From assembly GCA_027659245.1 (NCBI GenBank), contig JAQDPW010000013.1, forward strand, positions 1,846 through 56,071: a stretch of DNA of 54,226 nt, given 5' to 3'. The translations under genes were made by a program, and so were the position numbers. Positions 37,223-45,355 of this stretch are shown piece after piece. This stretch comes from Streptococcaceae bacterium AM104-57. GTDB lineage: Bacteria > Bacillota > Bacilli > Lactobacillales > Streptococcaceae. The notes below the pieces were generated by a model. That model was not told where the DNA came from, searched no databases, and saw nothing but the letters and a program-made list of their open reading frames with translations. Each line of letters starts with the position of its first letter. The first letter of the stretch is position 1.

Positions 37223-37845
37223 TATGCAAGAACCTCCTCGATTTTAGAGATAGCTGCTTGAGTAACAAGAAGTTTGTCACTATTTGCGATGTCAAGAACA
37301 CTTGCAGTTGTAGCAGTCGCAACTTTCACGTTTGGAAGGTTACGAGCTGAAAGAGCTGCGAATTCGTTTCCTTCTTCAAGAATAACAAGGACTTTAGAAT
37401 CGATGCTCAAAGCTGCAAGAACTTTTGCAAATTCAGCAGTTTTTGGAGCTGTAAATTCAAGAGAATCAACGGCTACAAATTTGTTTTCAGCAACTTTTTC
37501 TGAGTAAACAGATTTTAGTGCAAGGCGACGAACTTTTTGAGGAAGTTTGTACGCATAGCTACGTGGAGTTGGTCCGAAGACAATTCCACCACCACGCCAT
37601 TGTGGAGAGCGGATAGAACCTTGACGAGCACGTCCAGTTCCTTTTTGACGCCATGGTTTGCGTCCGCCACCTGAAACGGCTGAACGGTTTTTAACAGCGT
37701 GAGTTCCTTGACGAAGACTAGCACGTTGGCTGATGATGACATCAAACACAACAGATTGGTTTGGTTCGATACCAAAGATTGCATCGTTAAGAACAACTTC
37801 GCCCGCTTGTTTACCAGTTTGGTCGAATAATGTTACATTTGCCAT
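37222..37845 (-). CDS. rplD: 50S ribosomal protein L4
   Basis: 207 residues; extended loop [19 protein letters not shown] (about 60-78) reaches the exit tunnel and is where macrolide-resistance changes occur; the sequence here is the usual wild-type GTG motif. L4 autoregulates the S10 operon in E. coli. Confidence 0.98.
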
Positions 37846-37869
37846 TTTGACTGTATTCCCCTTTCCTTA

Positions 37870-38496
37870 TTATTTACCAGCTTTAACTGCTGATTTGATA
37901 GTGATAAGAGATTTCTTAGCACCTGGTACGTTACCTTTGATAAGGATAACGTTCTTTTCCGGAACAACTTGTACAACTTCAAGGTTTTGAATTGTTACAC
38001 GGTCGCCACCCATACGTCCTGCAAGGTTTTTACCTTTGAATACGCGGTTAGGTGCAACAGGTCCCATAGAACCTGGACGACGGTGGTAACGAGAACCGTG
38101 AGCCATAGGTCCACGTGATTGTCCGTGGCGTTTGATAACACCTTGGAAACCTTTACCTTTAGAAGTACCAGTTACGTCAACAACATCTCCAGCTGCGAAA
38201 GTTTCAACTGTGATTTCAGCACCAACTTCCAAGCCTTCAACGTTTTTGAATTCACGAATGAAGCGCTTAGGAGCCGTGTTAGCTTTTGCTACATGTCCTT
38301 TAGCAGGTTTGTTGCTCAATACTTCGCGTTTGTCATCGAAACCAACTTGGATAGCGTTGTATCCATCTGTTTCAACAGTTTTAACTTGAAGAACAACGTT
38401 TGGAGTTGCTTCAATAACTGTTACAGGGATCAATTCGCCAGCTTCAGTGAAGATTTGAGTCATTCCCACTTTTTTCCCTAAGATTCCTTTTGTCAT
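37870..38496 (-). CDS. rplC: 50S ribosomal protein L3
   Basis: 208 residues ([22 protein letters not shown]); central extension [17 protein letters not shown] approaches the peptidyl transferase centre. Confidence 0.98.
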
Positions 38497-38712
38497 GAGA
38501 AAATAGTTCCTTTTCTATATTTTTTATTCAAAAAGTTTTTAACGAGCGTTTTTTATGCTCAAGTCTAAGATACAAAGGGCGTCAAACTCAAAGTGAAAAT
38601 AGGAAGCTAACGCAGTGTCTTGTAGACACTAGGAAGTTTATCTTTTTCACACCGAGTTTAGCCCGTGTTCAATTCAATTGAAACACCAGCTTCTGCTCTT
38701 TTATATTTTAGA
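38497..38712 (-). other. rpsJ-rplC spacer holding repeat copy 1
   Basis: Almost the whole 216-base gap is the palindromic repeat at 38567-38671 plus AT-rich flanks with AACGAGCG...CGCTC-type pairing near 38540-38560. No ORF. Confidence 0.6.
38567..38671 (+). repeat. Dispersed palindromic repeat, copy 1
   Basis: Starts AAGATACAAAGGGCGTCAAA and ends TTTAGCCCGTGTTCA. The outer arms GGGC...AACTC...GTGAAAA and TTTTTCAC...GAGTTT...GCCC pair; an inner AGTGTCT-TGT-AGACACT hairpin (38614-38630) caps it. About 105 bp, MITE-like. Copy 2 lies in the opposite orientation at 31994-32100. Confidence 0.7.
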
Positions 38713-39021
38713 TTAAAGTTTGATTTCTACGTTTACACCACTTGGAAGATCCAATTTCATCAAAGCGTCAACTGTTTTTTGAGTTGGGTTAACGATATCG
38801 ATCAAACGTTTGTGTGTACGCATTTCAAATTGTTCGCGAGAGTCTTTGTATTTGTGAGTCGCACGAATGATTGTGTAGAGGCTACGCTCAGTTGGAAGTG
38901 GGATTGGACCCGCAACTTGTGCACCTGTACGAGTAGCTGATTCTACGATTTTTGCAGCCGCTGTGTCAAGCGTACGGTGTTCGTAAGCTTTCAAACGGAT
39001 ACGGATTTTTTTGTTTGCCAT
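38713..39021 (-). CDS. rpsJ: 30S ribosomal protein S10
   Basis: 102 residues ([19 protein letters not shown]); first gene of the S10 operon. Also the NusE transcription antitermination factor. Loop residues around 53-60 (HKYKDSREQ), the site linked to tigecycline resistance elsewhere, look normal. Confidence 0.98.
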
Positions 39022-39150
39022 CTTTTTCTCCTTTTCGTCTATTTAAGATAATAGGCTAGCTCCACAAGAAAACCGACGCGCGTTGCGTGGCAATGCAACC
39101 GAGCGTGTCGCAACCTCTTGCATCAAAGCTAAGGCTGTAATTTACAGCAC
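39022..39150 (-). promoter_or_regulatory. S10 operon 5' leader, structured
   Basis: About 129 bases from the predicted start to rpsJ. On minus it contains GCTGTAA/TTACAGC and a GC-rich region where GCGACACGC and GCGCGTCGG, and GGTTGC and GCAAC, can pair (about 39070-39115). This is the expected place for an r-protein autoregulatory leader; I cannot match it to a described class. Confidence 0.45.
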
Positions 39151-39156
39151 CATAAT

Positions 39157-39185
39157 AGAATAACACAAAGCCCCTGCGATTGCAA
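39157..39185 (-). promoter_or_regulatory. Promoter of the S10-spc-alpha operon
   Basis: Minus strand TTGCAA (39185-39180), 17-bp spacer, TATTCT (39162-39157). The -35 lies in a CCCTTGC-AATC-GCAGGGG hairpin (about 39170-39187) that could also end the upstream kinase transcript. Confidence 0.72.
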
Positions 39186-39285
39186 GGGATTTGACAAGAT
39201 TTTTTTATTTTTTTAGATGAAACTGTTTTCTTATTCCATTTTAATAAATTTGCATATTTAAGTGCTGAATTATCTGACTTTTCTT

Positions 39286-39909
39286 CTATATAATGTTAGT
39301 TTTAATTTGAAATTTATTATCTGATTGATCTACCAAGATATCAGCTCTTGACTCGGTTTCTTTATAGTATTGTAGATACTGCTCTCGTCTCATCTGCTGA
39401 CTAGCCAATATAATGGATGCATCGCCATTTCTCACAGTCGTATCTCGAGCTAGTCGCCTCTTTAATTCGGTCTCCTCATCTGTGTAGAAACAAATTGTTT
39501 TATCAAAAAGTTCCTTGGGTAGAAAACCCACAGACATCCCTTCGACTATCAGAATTGGTTTTGCTCCCGATAAGACCTCACTAGCCTTCCAAGGTTCTTC
39601 GATTGTCAAGACATCCATACCCGCCTGCAAGGCTAAGATATCTCTCTGCAAACTTGCCAGTTCATGCGCTACTGGCAAACAGGCTGTCACCTTTTGGTCT
39701 GGCGCTTGCTTTGGTACTACCAGATGACGTTCAGATGTGATATAGGGATCTGTTTCTAGTAAATTTACCTTTTCAGCATCCAGTACTTGGTATACGTCTT
39801 GGGCAAAAGTTGATTTCCCTGAAGCTCCGTGACCGTAGATACCTAGCGTTTTTACTTTTCCCGACTCTATTTCTGATGCTAGTCTTTCTATTAACTCTCT
39901 TTTCTTCAC
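39286..39909 (-). CDS. Uridine kinase-like P-loop nucleotide kinase
   Basis: 207 residues. Walker A GHGASGKST at about 27-35; ILIVEGMSVGF and the RRLARDT motif resemble uridine kinase/phosphoribulokinase-type enzymes. Its start overlaps the nrdG stop by four bases, so it is cotranscribed with the anaerobic reductase genes and may serve nucleotide salvage. Substrate not determined from sequence. Confidence 0.8.
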   Translation of the reverse strand: MKKRELIERLASEIESGKVKTLGIYGHGASGKSTFAQDVYQVLDAEKVNLLETDPYITSERHLVVPKQAPDQKVTACLPVAHELASLQRDILALQAGMDVLTIEEPWKASEVLSGAKPILIVEGMSVGFLPKELFDKTICFYTDEETELKRRLARDTTVRNGDASIILASQQMRREQYLQYYKETESRADILVDQSDNKFQIKTNII

Positions 39910-40502
39910 TCTCTCTTCACCTGTTCATAGCTTTCTTTCCCATCGTTAAGCTTTTCCCAAATAATGACTTCCCCGCTTTTAAGAGATTTTTGCACATCGA
40001 TAATCCGTTGGTTGGAAGAGCCACGGAACTGAAGCATGAGATTACGCTTACTTTTATCATAGCGACCATCTACCAGGATATCAATCAGGGATAAAAGTTC
40101 TAGTTTATCAGGCGTCTCCAACATCATTTCTTCCCAGGTGTAGCCTGTCCAAGACCAGATGTCTTTTTCTGGCAATTCCTTTCGAATGCGTTTTACAAGG
40201 GGCAAAAGAATACCTGTATTGAGGAATGGCTCTCCTCCTAGCAAGGTCAATCCTTGAACATAGGGCTGGGCTAAGTCTGCCATAATCTGTTCTTCCAATT
40301 CTTGTGTATAAGGAATTCCTGCATTGAAAGACCAGGTCGCTACATTGTAACAGCCCTCACAATGAAACATGCAGCCGGCTACATAGAGAGAATTGCGCAC
40401 CCCTTCTCCATCCACAAAGTTAAAAGCCTTATAGTCAATGATACGCCCTTGACTAAGCTCCTCACTCTTCCACTCGCCTGGTTTTGGTGTATTCCATGTC
40501 AT
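39906..40502 (-). CDS. nrdG: Anaerobic ribonucleotide reductase activating protein
   Basis: Radical-SAM activase that installs the glycyl radical on NrdD. 198 residues; the iron-sulfur cluster site C-x3-C-x2-C is CMFHCEGC near 44-51, followed by LLGGEPFLN. Start MTWNTPKPGEW. Six bases after the acetyltransferase gene. Confidence 0.96.
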   Translation of the reverse strand: MTWNTPKPGEWKSEELSQGRIIDYKAFNFVDGEGVRNSLYVAGCMFHCEGCYNVATWSFNAGIPYTQELEEQIMADLAQPYVQGLTLLGGEPFLNTGILLPLVKRIRKELPEKDIWSWTGYTWEEMMLETPDKLELLSLIDILVDGRYDKSKRNLMLQFRGSSNQRIIDVQKSLKSGEVIIWEKLNDGKESYEQVKRE

Positions 40503-40507
40503 GCTTT

Positions 40508-41008
40508 CTACTCCAACTCTATCCAGTAGCGCTCCGTTCCATTTCGAACATCCTCCAACTCTCCACCATTAGCTAAGATAACAGCTCGGCTTGCTGGATT
40601 TTCTGCGCTACAAGTCACCAGAGCACGATGGATGTTCTTTTCTTTAGCCACTTGTAGACCTTGTCGGAGGGATTCTTTCGCATAACCCTTACCTCTTTCG
40701 GAAGGGCGGATAGAATAGCCAATATGGCCAGCATGATTCAGCAAGCCCTCATTTAGTCTCAGCCGTAGATTCAAAAAACCTAAAGCACGGCCTGATTCAT
40801 CAAACAAAACGAACTGAATTGATGGAACGCGATTTTCCAGCAATCCTATTCCCATTTCTTTATTTCGGCCAGTTTCTAGCCAGTCCTCGTAAGAGAAATT
40901 CTCAATATCCCAAAATCCGCCATTGTGGGTCGATTGGGTCTCTTCAAACTCCTCTATCATATCTACAACAGCTTCCTTATCTGCCAATCTTGGTCTGCGT
41001 AATATCAT
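40508..41008 (-). CDS. GNAT-family N-acetyltransferase
   Basis: 166 residues from ATG 41008 (MILRRPRLADKEAVVDMIEEF), with GGAGG eight bases upstream. The acetyl-CoA site shows IGYSIRPSERGKGYAKESLRQGL (motif A, R-x-x-G-x-G/A). Inserted between nrdD and nrdG; substrate unknown. Confidence 0.86.
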   Translation of the reverse strand: MILRRPRLADKEAVVDMIEEFEETQSTHNGGFWDIENFSYEDWLETGRNKEMGIGLLENRVPSIQFVLFDESGRALGFLNLRLRLNEGLLNHAGHIGYSIRPSERGKGYAKESLRQGLQVAKEKNIHRALVTCSAENPASRAVILANGGELEDVRNGTERYWIELE

Positions 41009-41028
41009 CTTTACCTCCAACTAAGAGA

Positions 41029-41053
41029 AAAGCGAGAGCGGACTCTCACTTTT
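41029..41053 (-). terminator. Terminator after the 46-residue protein gene
   Basis: Minus strand AGTGAGAG-TCCG-CTCTCGCT then TTTCT; overlaps the stop codon of the small gene and lies 21 bases before the acetyltransferase ATG. Probably partial, since downstream nrdG needs expression. Confidence 0.6.
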
Positions 41054-41186
41054 TCTTATTCTTATTTAAAAATTGCTCTCTTAGGCTAGCCACTCGGTCT
41101 TTTTTATTGACTCCACCCTTTGAATGTTTTTCGTGGAATCTTTGAACCAAGGCCTTGCCCTTATCGTCTAATTGATATTTTCCCAT
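41046..41186 (-). CDS. Small basic protein in the nrd operon
   Basis: 46 residues: MGKYQLDDKGKALVQRFHEK, HSKGGVNKKDRVASLREQFL, NKNKKK. Highly charged, strongly basic C-terminus, no Cys or membrane helix. It begins 11 bases after the nrdD stop; its ribosome binding site (AAAGAGA) is weak. I recall a similar small gene at this place in pneumococcus. Position between nrdD and nrdG suggests an accessory role or nucleic-acid binding, but that is inference. Confidence 0.75.
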   Translation of the reverse strand: MGKYQLDDKGKALVQRFHEKHSKGGVNKKDRVASLREQFLNKNKKK

Positions 41187-41197
41187 TATATCTCTTT

Positions 41198-43405
41198 CTA
41201 ATTTCTTACTTCATGCCCTGCTGTTTTAATGGTTGAACCGTTCATGTGTTTGACACGCGCAGCAATTTCCTTGTGACGACCATTCACCATCGGACGCGCT
41301 TGCGGATTTCCAAGATAGCCACAGGTCCGTTTAACAACGTCTACTGTTTTTGGATCACTATTGCCACAGTTGGGACAAGCAAAGCCTCTCTCGGTAGGTT
41401 CAAAATCCCCTTCAAAATCACACTTGTAACAGCGGTCAATTGGAGTATTGGTTCCGAGATAACCTACACGGTCATAAGCATAATCCCAAACAGCTTCCAA
41501 GGCCTTTGGATTTTGTTGAAGAACTGGATACTCACAGTAGTGGATGAAGCCACCTGAAGCACCCGCTTCTGGATAAACCTTTTCAAAATCTAGTTTTTCA
41601 AAAGGAGTTGGATTTTTACGCACATCATAGTGGAAGGAATTTGTGTAGTATTCTTTATCAGTAATGTCTGGAATAGAGCCAAATTTCTCTGTATCCAAGC
41701 GGCAGAAGCGGTCTGTCAGACTTTCAGATGGTGTTGAATAAATAGAGAAGTGATACCCATATTGGTCTGACCACTCTTCCACTCGATGTTTCATATCTCG
41801 AATGATATCAAGGGTGAATTCTTTAGCTTCTGGATTGGTTTCCCAATTGTTGCCAAAGAATACTGTCGCTACTTCATAAAGTCCAATGTAGCCAAGCGAA
41901 ACAGTAGCACGACGGTTCTTAAAGAGCTCGTCAACACTTTCTTCTTTACCAAGACGACGTCCGAAGGCACCATATTGATAAAGAATTGGTGCATTAGCTG
42001 GAGTAGCTTCCTTGGTTCTTTCCACACGATAAACTAGAGCATCTTCAGCAATGTTCATGCGCTCATTGAAAATTTCCCAGAACTTGTTCAGGTCGCCCTC
42101 AGACTCAAGAGCGATACGAGGGAGATTGACTGTCACCACCCCTAGATTCATACGGCCAGAGTTAACTTCAACTCCATTTTCATCCTTCCATCCTTGAAGG
42201 AATGAACGGCATCCCATCGGAACCTTGAAGGAACCTGTCAATTCGATAATCTTATCGTAAGACAAGACATCTGGGTACATCCGTTTAGTTGCGCATTCGA
42301 GCGCTAACTGCTTGATATCGTAGTTAGGAGAACCTTCCTCCAGATTAAGTCCTCTTTTAAGAGTGAAGATCAATTTAGGGAAGATAGCTGTACGGTGTTC
42401 TGAACCAAGACCTTTGATACGAATGTTCAGGATTGCCTTTTGAATTTCGCGTTCAAAACGATTGGTTCCTAGACCGAAACCAAGAGAAGTAAAGGGTGTT
42501 TGACCGTTTGAAGTGAAGAGGGTATTGATTTCATACTCTAGAGATTGCATGGCATCATAGATGTCTTTTTGGGTTTTCTTCCAAGCATATTCTTCGCGTT
42601 TATCAGGTAGAACCCATTCCTCTGCATCTTTGAGGTGTTTTTGGTAATTTTTCTCTGCATATGGAGCCAAGACCTCATCGATACGGTCTGCTGAACAGCC
42701 TCCATACTGACTTGATGCAACGTTAGCGATGATTTGTGAAATCTGAGCAGTCGCAGTCTGAATAGACTTAGGACTCTCTACCTCAGCATTCCCAATCTTA
42801 AAACCATTTTCCAACATGCCCTTGAAATCAATCAAACAGCAGTTGGTCATCGGGGTGTAAGGGCTGTAATCCAAGTCGTGATAGTGGATATCCCCTTTTT
42901 GGTGGGCATTAGCTACGTGCTTAGGAAGCATTTGAAGACCGATTGATTTCCCAACAATCCCCGCCGTCAAATCACGCTGGGTATTAAAAACATCACTATC
43001 TTTATTAGCATTCTCATTGACAACTGCCTGGTCTTTGTTGAGAAGTTTATGGATACTGAAATTGATATCTGTTGCTTTTGAGCGCTCAAAATCCCTTTGA
43101 GTTCGATAAGTGATATATTCCTCTGCCAAGGCATATTCTTTAGCTTCCAATAACTCATGTTCTACGATGTTTTGGATTTCATAAATTTTTACACCTTGAG
43201 GAAAGCGACTATGAATCTCTTCTACAATACGTTCAATTAGAGTATTAAGACGCTTTTCTACCAAGGGGGTTACATCCATGACTTTTTCTGCAGCCTTGTG
43301 TAAGGCTTTATCAATCTTATCTACATCAAAAATGACGCGTCTACCATCTCGTTTTTCAACGAACAAGGTGGGAACGGTTGCAAGCTTTTCTTCTAATACA
43401 ATCAT
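41198..43405 (-). CDS. nrdD: Anaerobic ribonucleoside-triphosphate reductase
   Basis: Class III reductase making dNTPs without oxygen. 735 residues from ATG 43405 (MIVLEEKLATVPTLF), seven bases after AAGAG; another ATG two codons upstream sits too close. An N-terminal ATP-cone (about 15-105) precedes the barrel. The glycyl radical Gly is in RTCGYLGNPQARP about 40 residues from the end; the zinc site is CYKC ... CPNC just before it. Heads the nrdD-small protein-GNAT-nrdG-kinase cluster. Confidence 0.97.
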   Translation of the reverse strand: MIVLEEKLATVPTLFVEKRDGRRVIFDVDKIDKALHKAAEKVMDVTPLVEKRLNTLIERIVEEIHSRFPQGVKIYEIQNIVEHELLEAKEYALAEEYITYRTQRDFERSKATDINFSIHKLLNKDQAVVNENANKDSDVFNTQRDLTAGIVGKSIGLQMLPKHVANAHQKGDIHYHDLDYSPYTPMTNCCLIDFKGMLENGFKIGNAEVESPKSIQTATAQISQIIANVASSQYGGCSADRIDEVLAPYAEKNYQKHLKDAEEWVLPDKREEYAWKKTQKDIYDAMQSLEYEINTLFTSNGQTPFTSLGFGLGTNRFEREIQKAILNIRIKGLGSEHRTAIFPKLIFTLKRGLNLEEGSPNYDIKQLALECATKRMYPDVLSYDKIIELTGSFKVPMGCRSFLQGWKDENGVEVNSGRMNLGVVTVNLPRIALESEGDLNKFWEIFNERMNIAEDALVYRVERTKEATPANAPILYQYGAFGRRLGKEESVDELFKNRRATVSLGYIGLYEVATVFFGNNWETNPEAKEFTLDIIRDMKHRVEEWSDQYGYHFSIYSTPSESLTDRFCRLDTEKFGSIPDITDKEYYTNSFHYDVRKNPTPFEKLDFEKVYPEAGASGGFIHYCEYPVLQQNPKALEAVWDYAYDRVGYLGTNTPIDRCYKCDFEGDFEPTERGFACPNCGNSDPKTVDVVKRTCGYLGNPQARPMVNGRHKEIAARVKHMNGSTIKTAGHEVRN

Positions 43406-43450
43406 ATCCATGCTCTTTTCTAAAATATTATTGAATAGTTTATATTCAGT

Positions 43451-43488
43451 ATTATACCACTCTAAAAATAAAAATCAATATCTTGTGT
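43451..43488 (-). promoter_or_regulatory. nrdD promoter with NrdR-like box
   Basis: Minus strand TTGATT (43478-43473), 16-bp spacer, TATAAT (43456-43451) with extended TGG. ACACAAGATATTGATT (43488-43473) overlaps the -35 and matches ACACWATATATWGTGT at 12 to 13 of 16 positions. Confidence 0.6.
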
Positions 43489-43531
43489 TAAAAATCATAA
43501 AATTTTTAAAATTCCACAAGATATTGATTTT
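43471..43531 (-). terminator. 17-bp inverted repeat between the membrane protein gene and nrdD
   Basis: AAAATCAATATCTTGTG (43471-43487) and CACAAGATATTGATTTT (about 43515-43531) are perfect inverted repeats with a 27-base AT-rich loop. After it minus reads TTATTTTT, so it can terminate the upstream gene, yet its distal arm is the nrdD -35. Confidence 0.6.
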
Positions 43532-43534
43532 TTG

Positions 43535-45088
43535 TTATTTTAATTTGTAAAGTTTAAAGTCTTTGAATTCACTTTGAACTGGTTGATAACTTTCTGCCAG
43601 AAGCTGTTCTACTTCCGTCCAGAGAGCTGTTTTTGTATTGACCACAATCACTTTAGGTTGGTTATCACGTAGATCATTGACAAGTTTAGTACGATTTTCT
43701 GATAAAGCTGTATGTAATTTCGGTGTTAGTAACTGACTAGCTGCTAATCGTTCGCTAGCCTGATAAACACTAGCCGAATTGTCCCATACATAAATGCTGT
43801 CTGTTGCTTGCGTTTGCCCCTTGACAATAGTTTCGATACGAGCACGTTCTTGATATTGTTCTGGGTGAAGGACATAGCGCGCTACTAAAGGTGCCAAGAA
43901 TAGGTAAGCAAAGGCCAAGATAGGCAGGTAAGCATTTCCTTTGAGGAAGATTGCCCATACTGAAGGAGCTTCGCTATATCTTCTACGACGACTCACTCCC
44001 TCTGCATCATTGGCACGAATTCGAGTCAACAACAAAATGGACATGAAAGGAAGCAACTCAGCTAGACGACTTCCATGGATCGGTTCAGTAGAGAAAATTT
44101 CCAAGCCTAGTGATAGTACAAGAGCAAGCGCAGCAAATATAGATAAGACATATTGCTTGCTTGGTTTAGACTGGAAAAAGCCTGCAAACACCAGGGTCAA
44201 TCCTCCAAGACCGATTGCCAATAATCCATAAAAGAGGAGATTATCTAGCAGACCAGGGTTGGACATAAAATTCAAACTATCAATTGGATAGAGAATTTGA
44301 CTAATAGCACTCCCAAAACTCCCATTATAAGCCGTATAGTAACCGATTGGATAAAAGAAGAGTGAAAATCCTAGACCAACCGCAAGAAATTGATAAAAGC
44401 CGCGAGCCCAGTAACCACGCCCAATATTAAAGGCTAACAAAGCAAAAAATAAGACCAGAGCATATAAAGTTGTGACTAGAGGGGCGAAGAAAAATGCTAG
44501 AGCCAAACTCATCCCGATACGCAAGAAACCTTTGTCATGATTAGATTCTGCAAAATAGGTTGTGACTAATTTTAGGGCGTAGAATAAGAATGGAAGGGCA
44601 AGAATTGTGGCATAGCCACCACCAAAGCTAAGAACTCCAGCAAGAAGGTAAAAAATCGTCAACACTTGTCGCGACTGCTCGTCCTCTTTCGTCAAGTCAT
44701 AGGTTGAACGAAAAAGAAAAATTCCAGCGCCCACTAAAGCAAGCCAATTAAAGGCCGCAAATAAAAGGCTACCTTTAGCTAGATACTGTAAAAAGTAATA
44801 GAGAAGACCACTCGTTCCAAAATAGTCTGTGTAGATTTCTCCTCCTTGGTGCATTGCCCATCCAATATAGAAATCCTGAGCCTGCTCTGGACTGGTCAAT
44901 CCTAGCACAAAAGGAAGAACTACAGATACAAGTACCGCTAAAGTGCTCCAAATTAAGATTTTAAACAATGGTAAGCGAGCAGATTGTCGTGTTTCAAACT
45001 CTTCTCGCTCCTCTCCCCCAGCTGAATTTTCTTGATTTCCAGTCCAAGTTGGAGTTGGTTCGTCTTCTAATCTGCCATATACGTTCAT
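43535..45088 (-). CDS. Polytopic membrane protein, possible glycosyltransferase-like
   Basis: 517 residues. A hydrophilic N-terminus (1-42, rich in Glu) is followed by about ten transmembrane helices to residue 390 and a soluble C-terminal domain (about 395-517, ARIETIVKGQTQATDSIYVWDNSASVYQ). The layout (GT-C-like: early acidic loop GWAMHQGGEIYTDYFGTSGLL, many helices, extracytoplasmic tail) is that of membrane mannosyl/arabinosyl-type transferases, but no exact family is recognised. Start fixed by AGGAGAG upstream. It has its own promoter, overlapping the end of a small upstream gene. Confidence 0.75.
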   Translation of the reverse strand: MNVYGRLEDEPTPTWTGNQENSAGGEEREEFETRQSARLPLFKILIWSTLAVLVSVVLPFVLGLTSPEQAQDFYIGWAMHQGGEIYTDYFGTSGLLYYFLQYLAKGSLLFAAFNWLALVGAGIFLFRSTYDLTKEDEQSRQVLTIFYLLAGVLSFGGGYATILALPFLFYALKLVTTYFAESNHDKGFLRIGMSLALAFFFAPLVTTLYALVLFFALLAFNIGRGYWARGFYQFLAVGLGFSLFFYPIGYYTAYNGSFGSAISQILYPIDSLNFMSNPGLLDNLLFYGLLAIGLGGLTLVFAGFFQSKPSKQYVLSIFAALALVLSLGLEIFSTEPIHGSRLAELLPFMSILLLTRIRANDAEGVSRRRRYSEAPSVWAIFLKGNAYLPILAFAYLFLAPLVARYVLHPEQYQERARIETIVKGQTQATDSIYVWDNSASVYQASERLAASQLLTPKLHTALSENRTKLVNDLRDNQPKVIVVNTKTALWTEVEQLLAESYQPVQSEFKDFKLYKLK

Positions 45089-45117
45089 TCATTCTCTCCT
45101 AGATTTTGATTTGTTCT

Positions 45118-45146
45118 AGTATATCAAAAAGTCTAGTTCTTGTCAG
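45118..45146 (-). promoter_or_regulatory. Promoter of the membrane protein gene
   Basis: Minus strand CTGACA (45146-45141), 17-bp spacer, TATACT (45123-45118), with extended TGA. The -35 lies inside the last codons of the preceding 44-residue gene. Confidence 0.65.
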
Positions 45147-45267
45147 CCTGCTGAGGACATTTATTCAGCTTTTTATAGAGACTAGCGAAGCGTTCAATCT
45201 CATAAAAACGGTGATAAGATGCCTTTTTATAGGCTTCTAAAAAATTTTTTTCTTCTACTGTTATCAT
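45133..45267 (-). CDS. Small protein of unknown function
   Basis: 44 residues from ATG 45267: MITVEEKNFLEAYKKASYHR, FYEIERFASLYKKLNKCPQQ, ADKN. Predicted helical, charged, with one Cys. AAAAGGAGAAGAG gives a strong ribosome binding site. It lies after the mnmG terminator, before the membrane protein promoter. Codon pattern and ribosome binding site support it; function unknown. Confidence 0.7.
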   Translation of the reverse strand: MITVEEKNFLEAYKKASYHRFYEIERFASLYKKLNKCPQQADKN

Positions 45268-45313
45268 CTCTTCTCCTTTTCTCTTTATTCGAAAAAAAGA
45301 GAAGCAATCTATT

Positions 45314-45345
45314 AAAAAAACTGAATTCCCTAAAAGAGAATTCAG
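45314..45345 (-). terminator. Terminator of mnmG
   Basis: Minus-strand CTGAATTC / GAATTCAG stem with a 9-base loop and T7 tail. Confidence 0.88.
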
Positions 45346-45355
45346 CATTTTGTCT

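Noticed and set aside
35334..37845. Macrolide-resistance changes in L4 and L22
   Set aside because: The tunnel loops (GTGRARQGS in L4 and the L22 hairpin) look wild type, without insertions or deletions.
41029..41053. Hairpin after the small nrd gene as a full stop of the operon
   Set aside because: nrdG and the kinase lie downstream without a clear promoter, so read-through is more likely.
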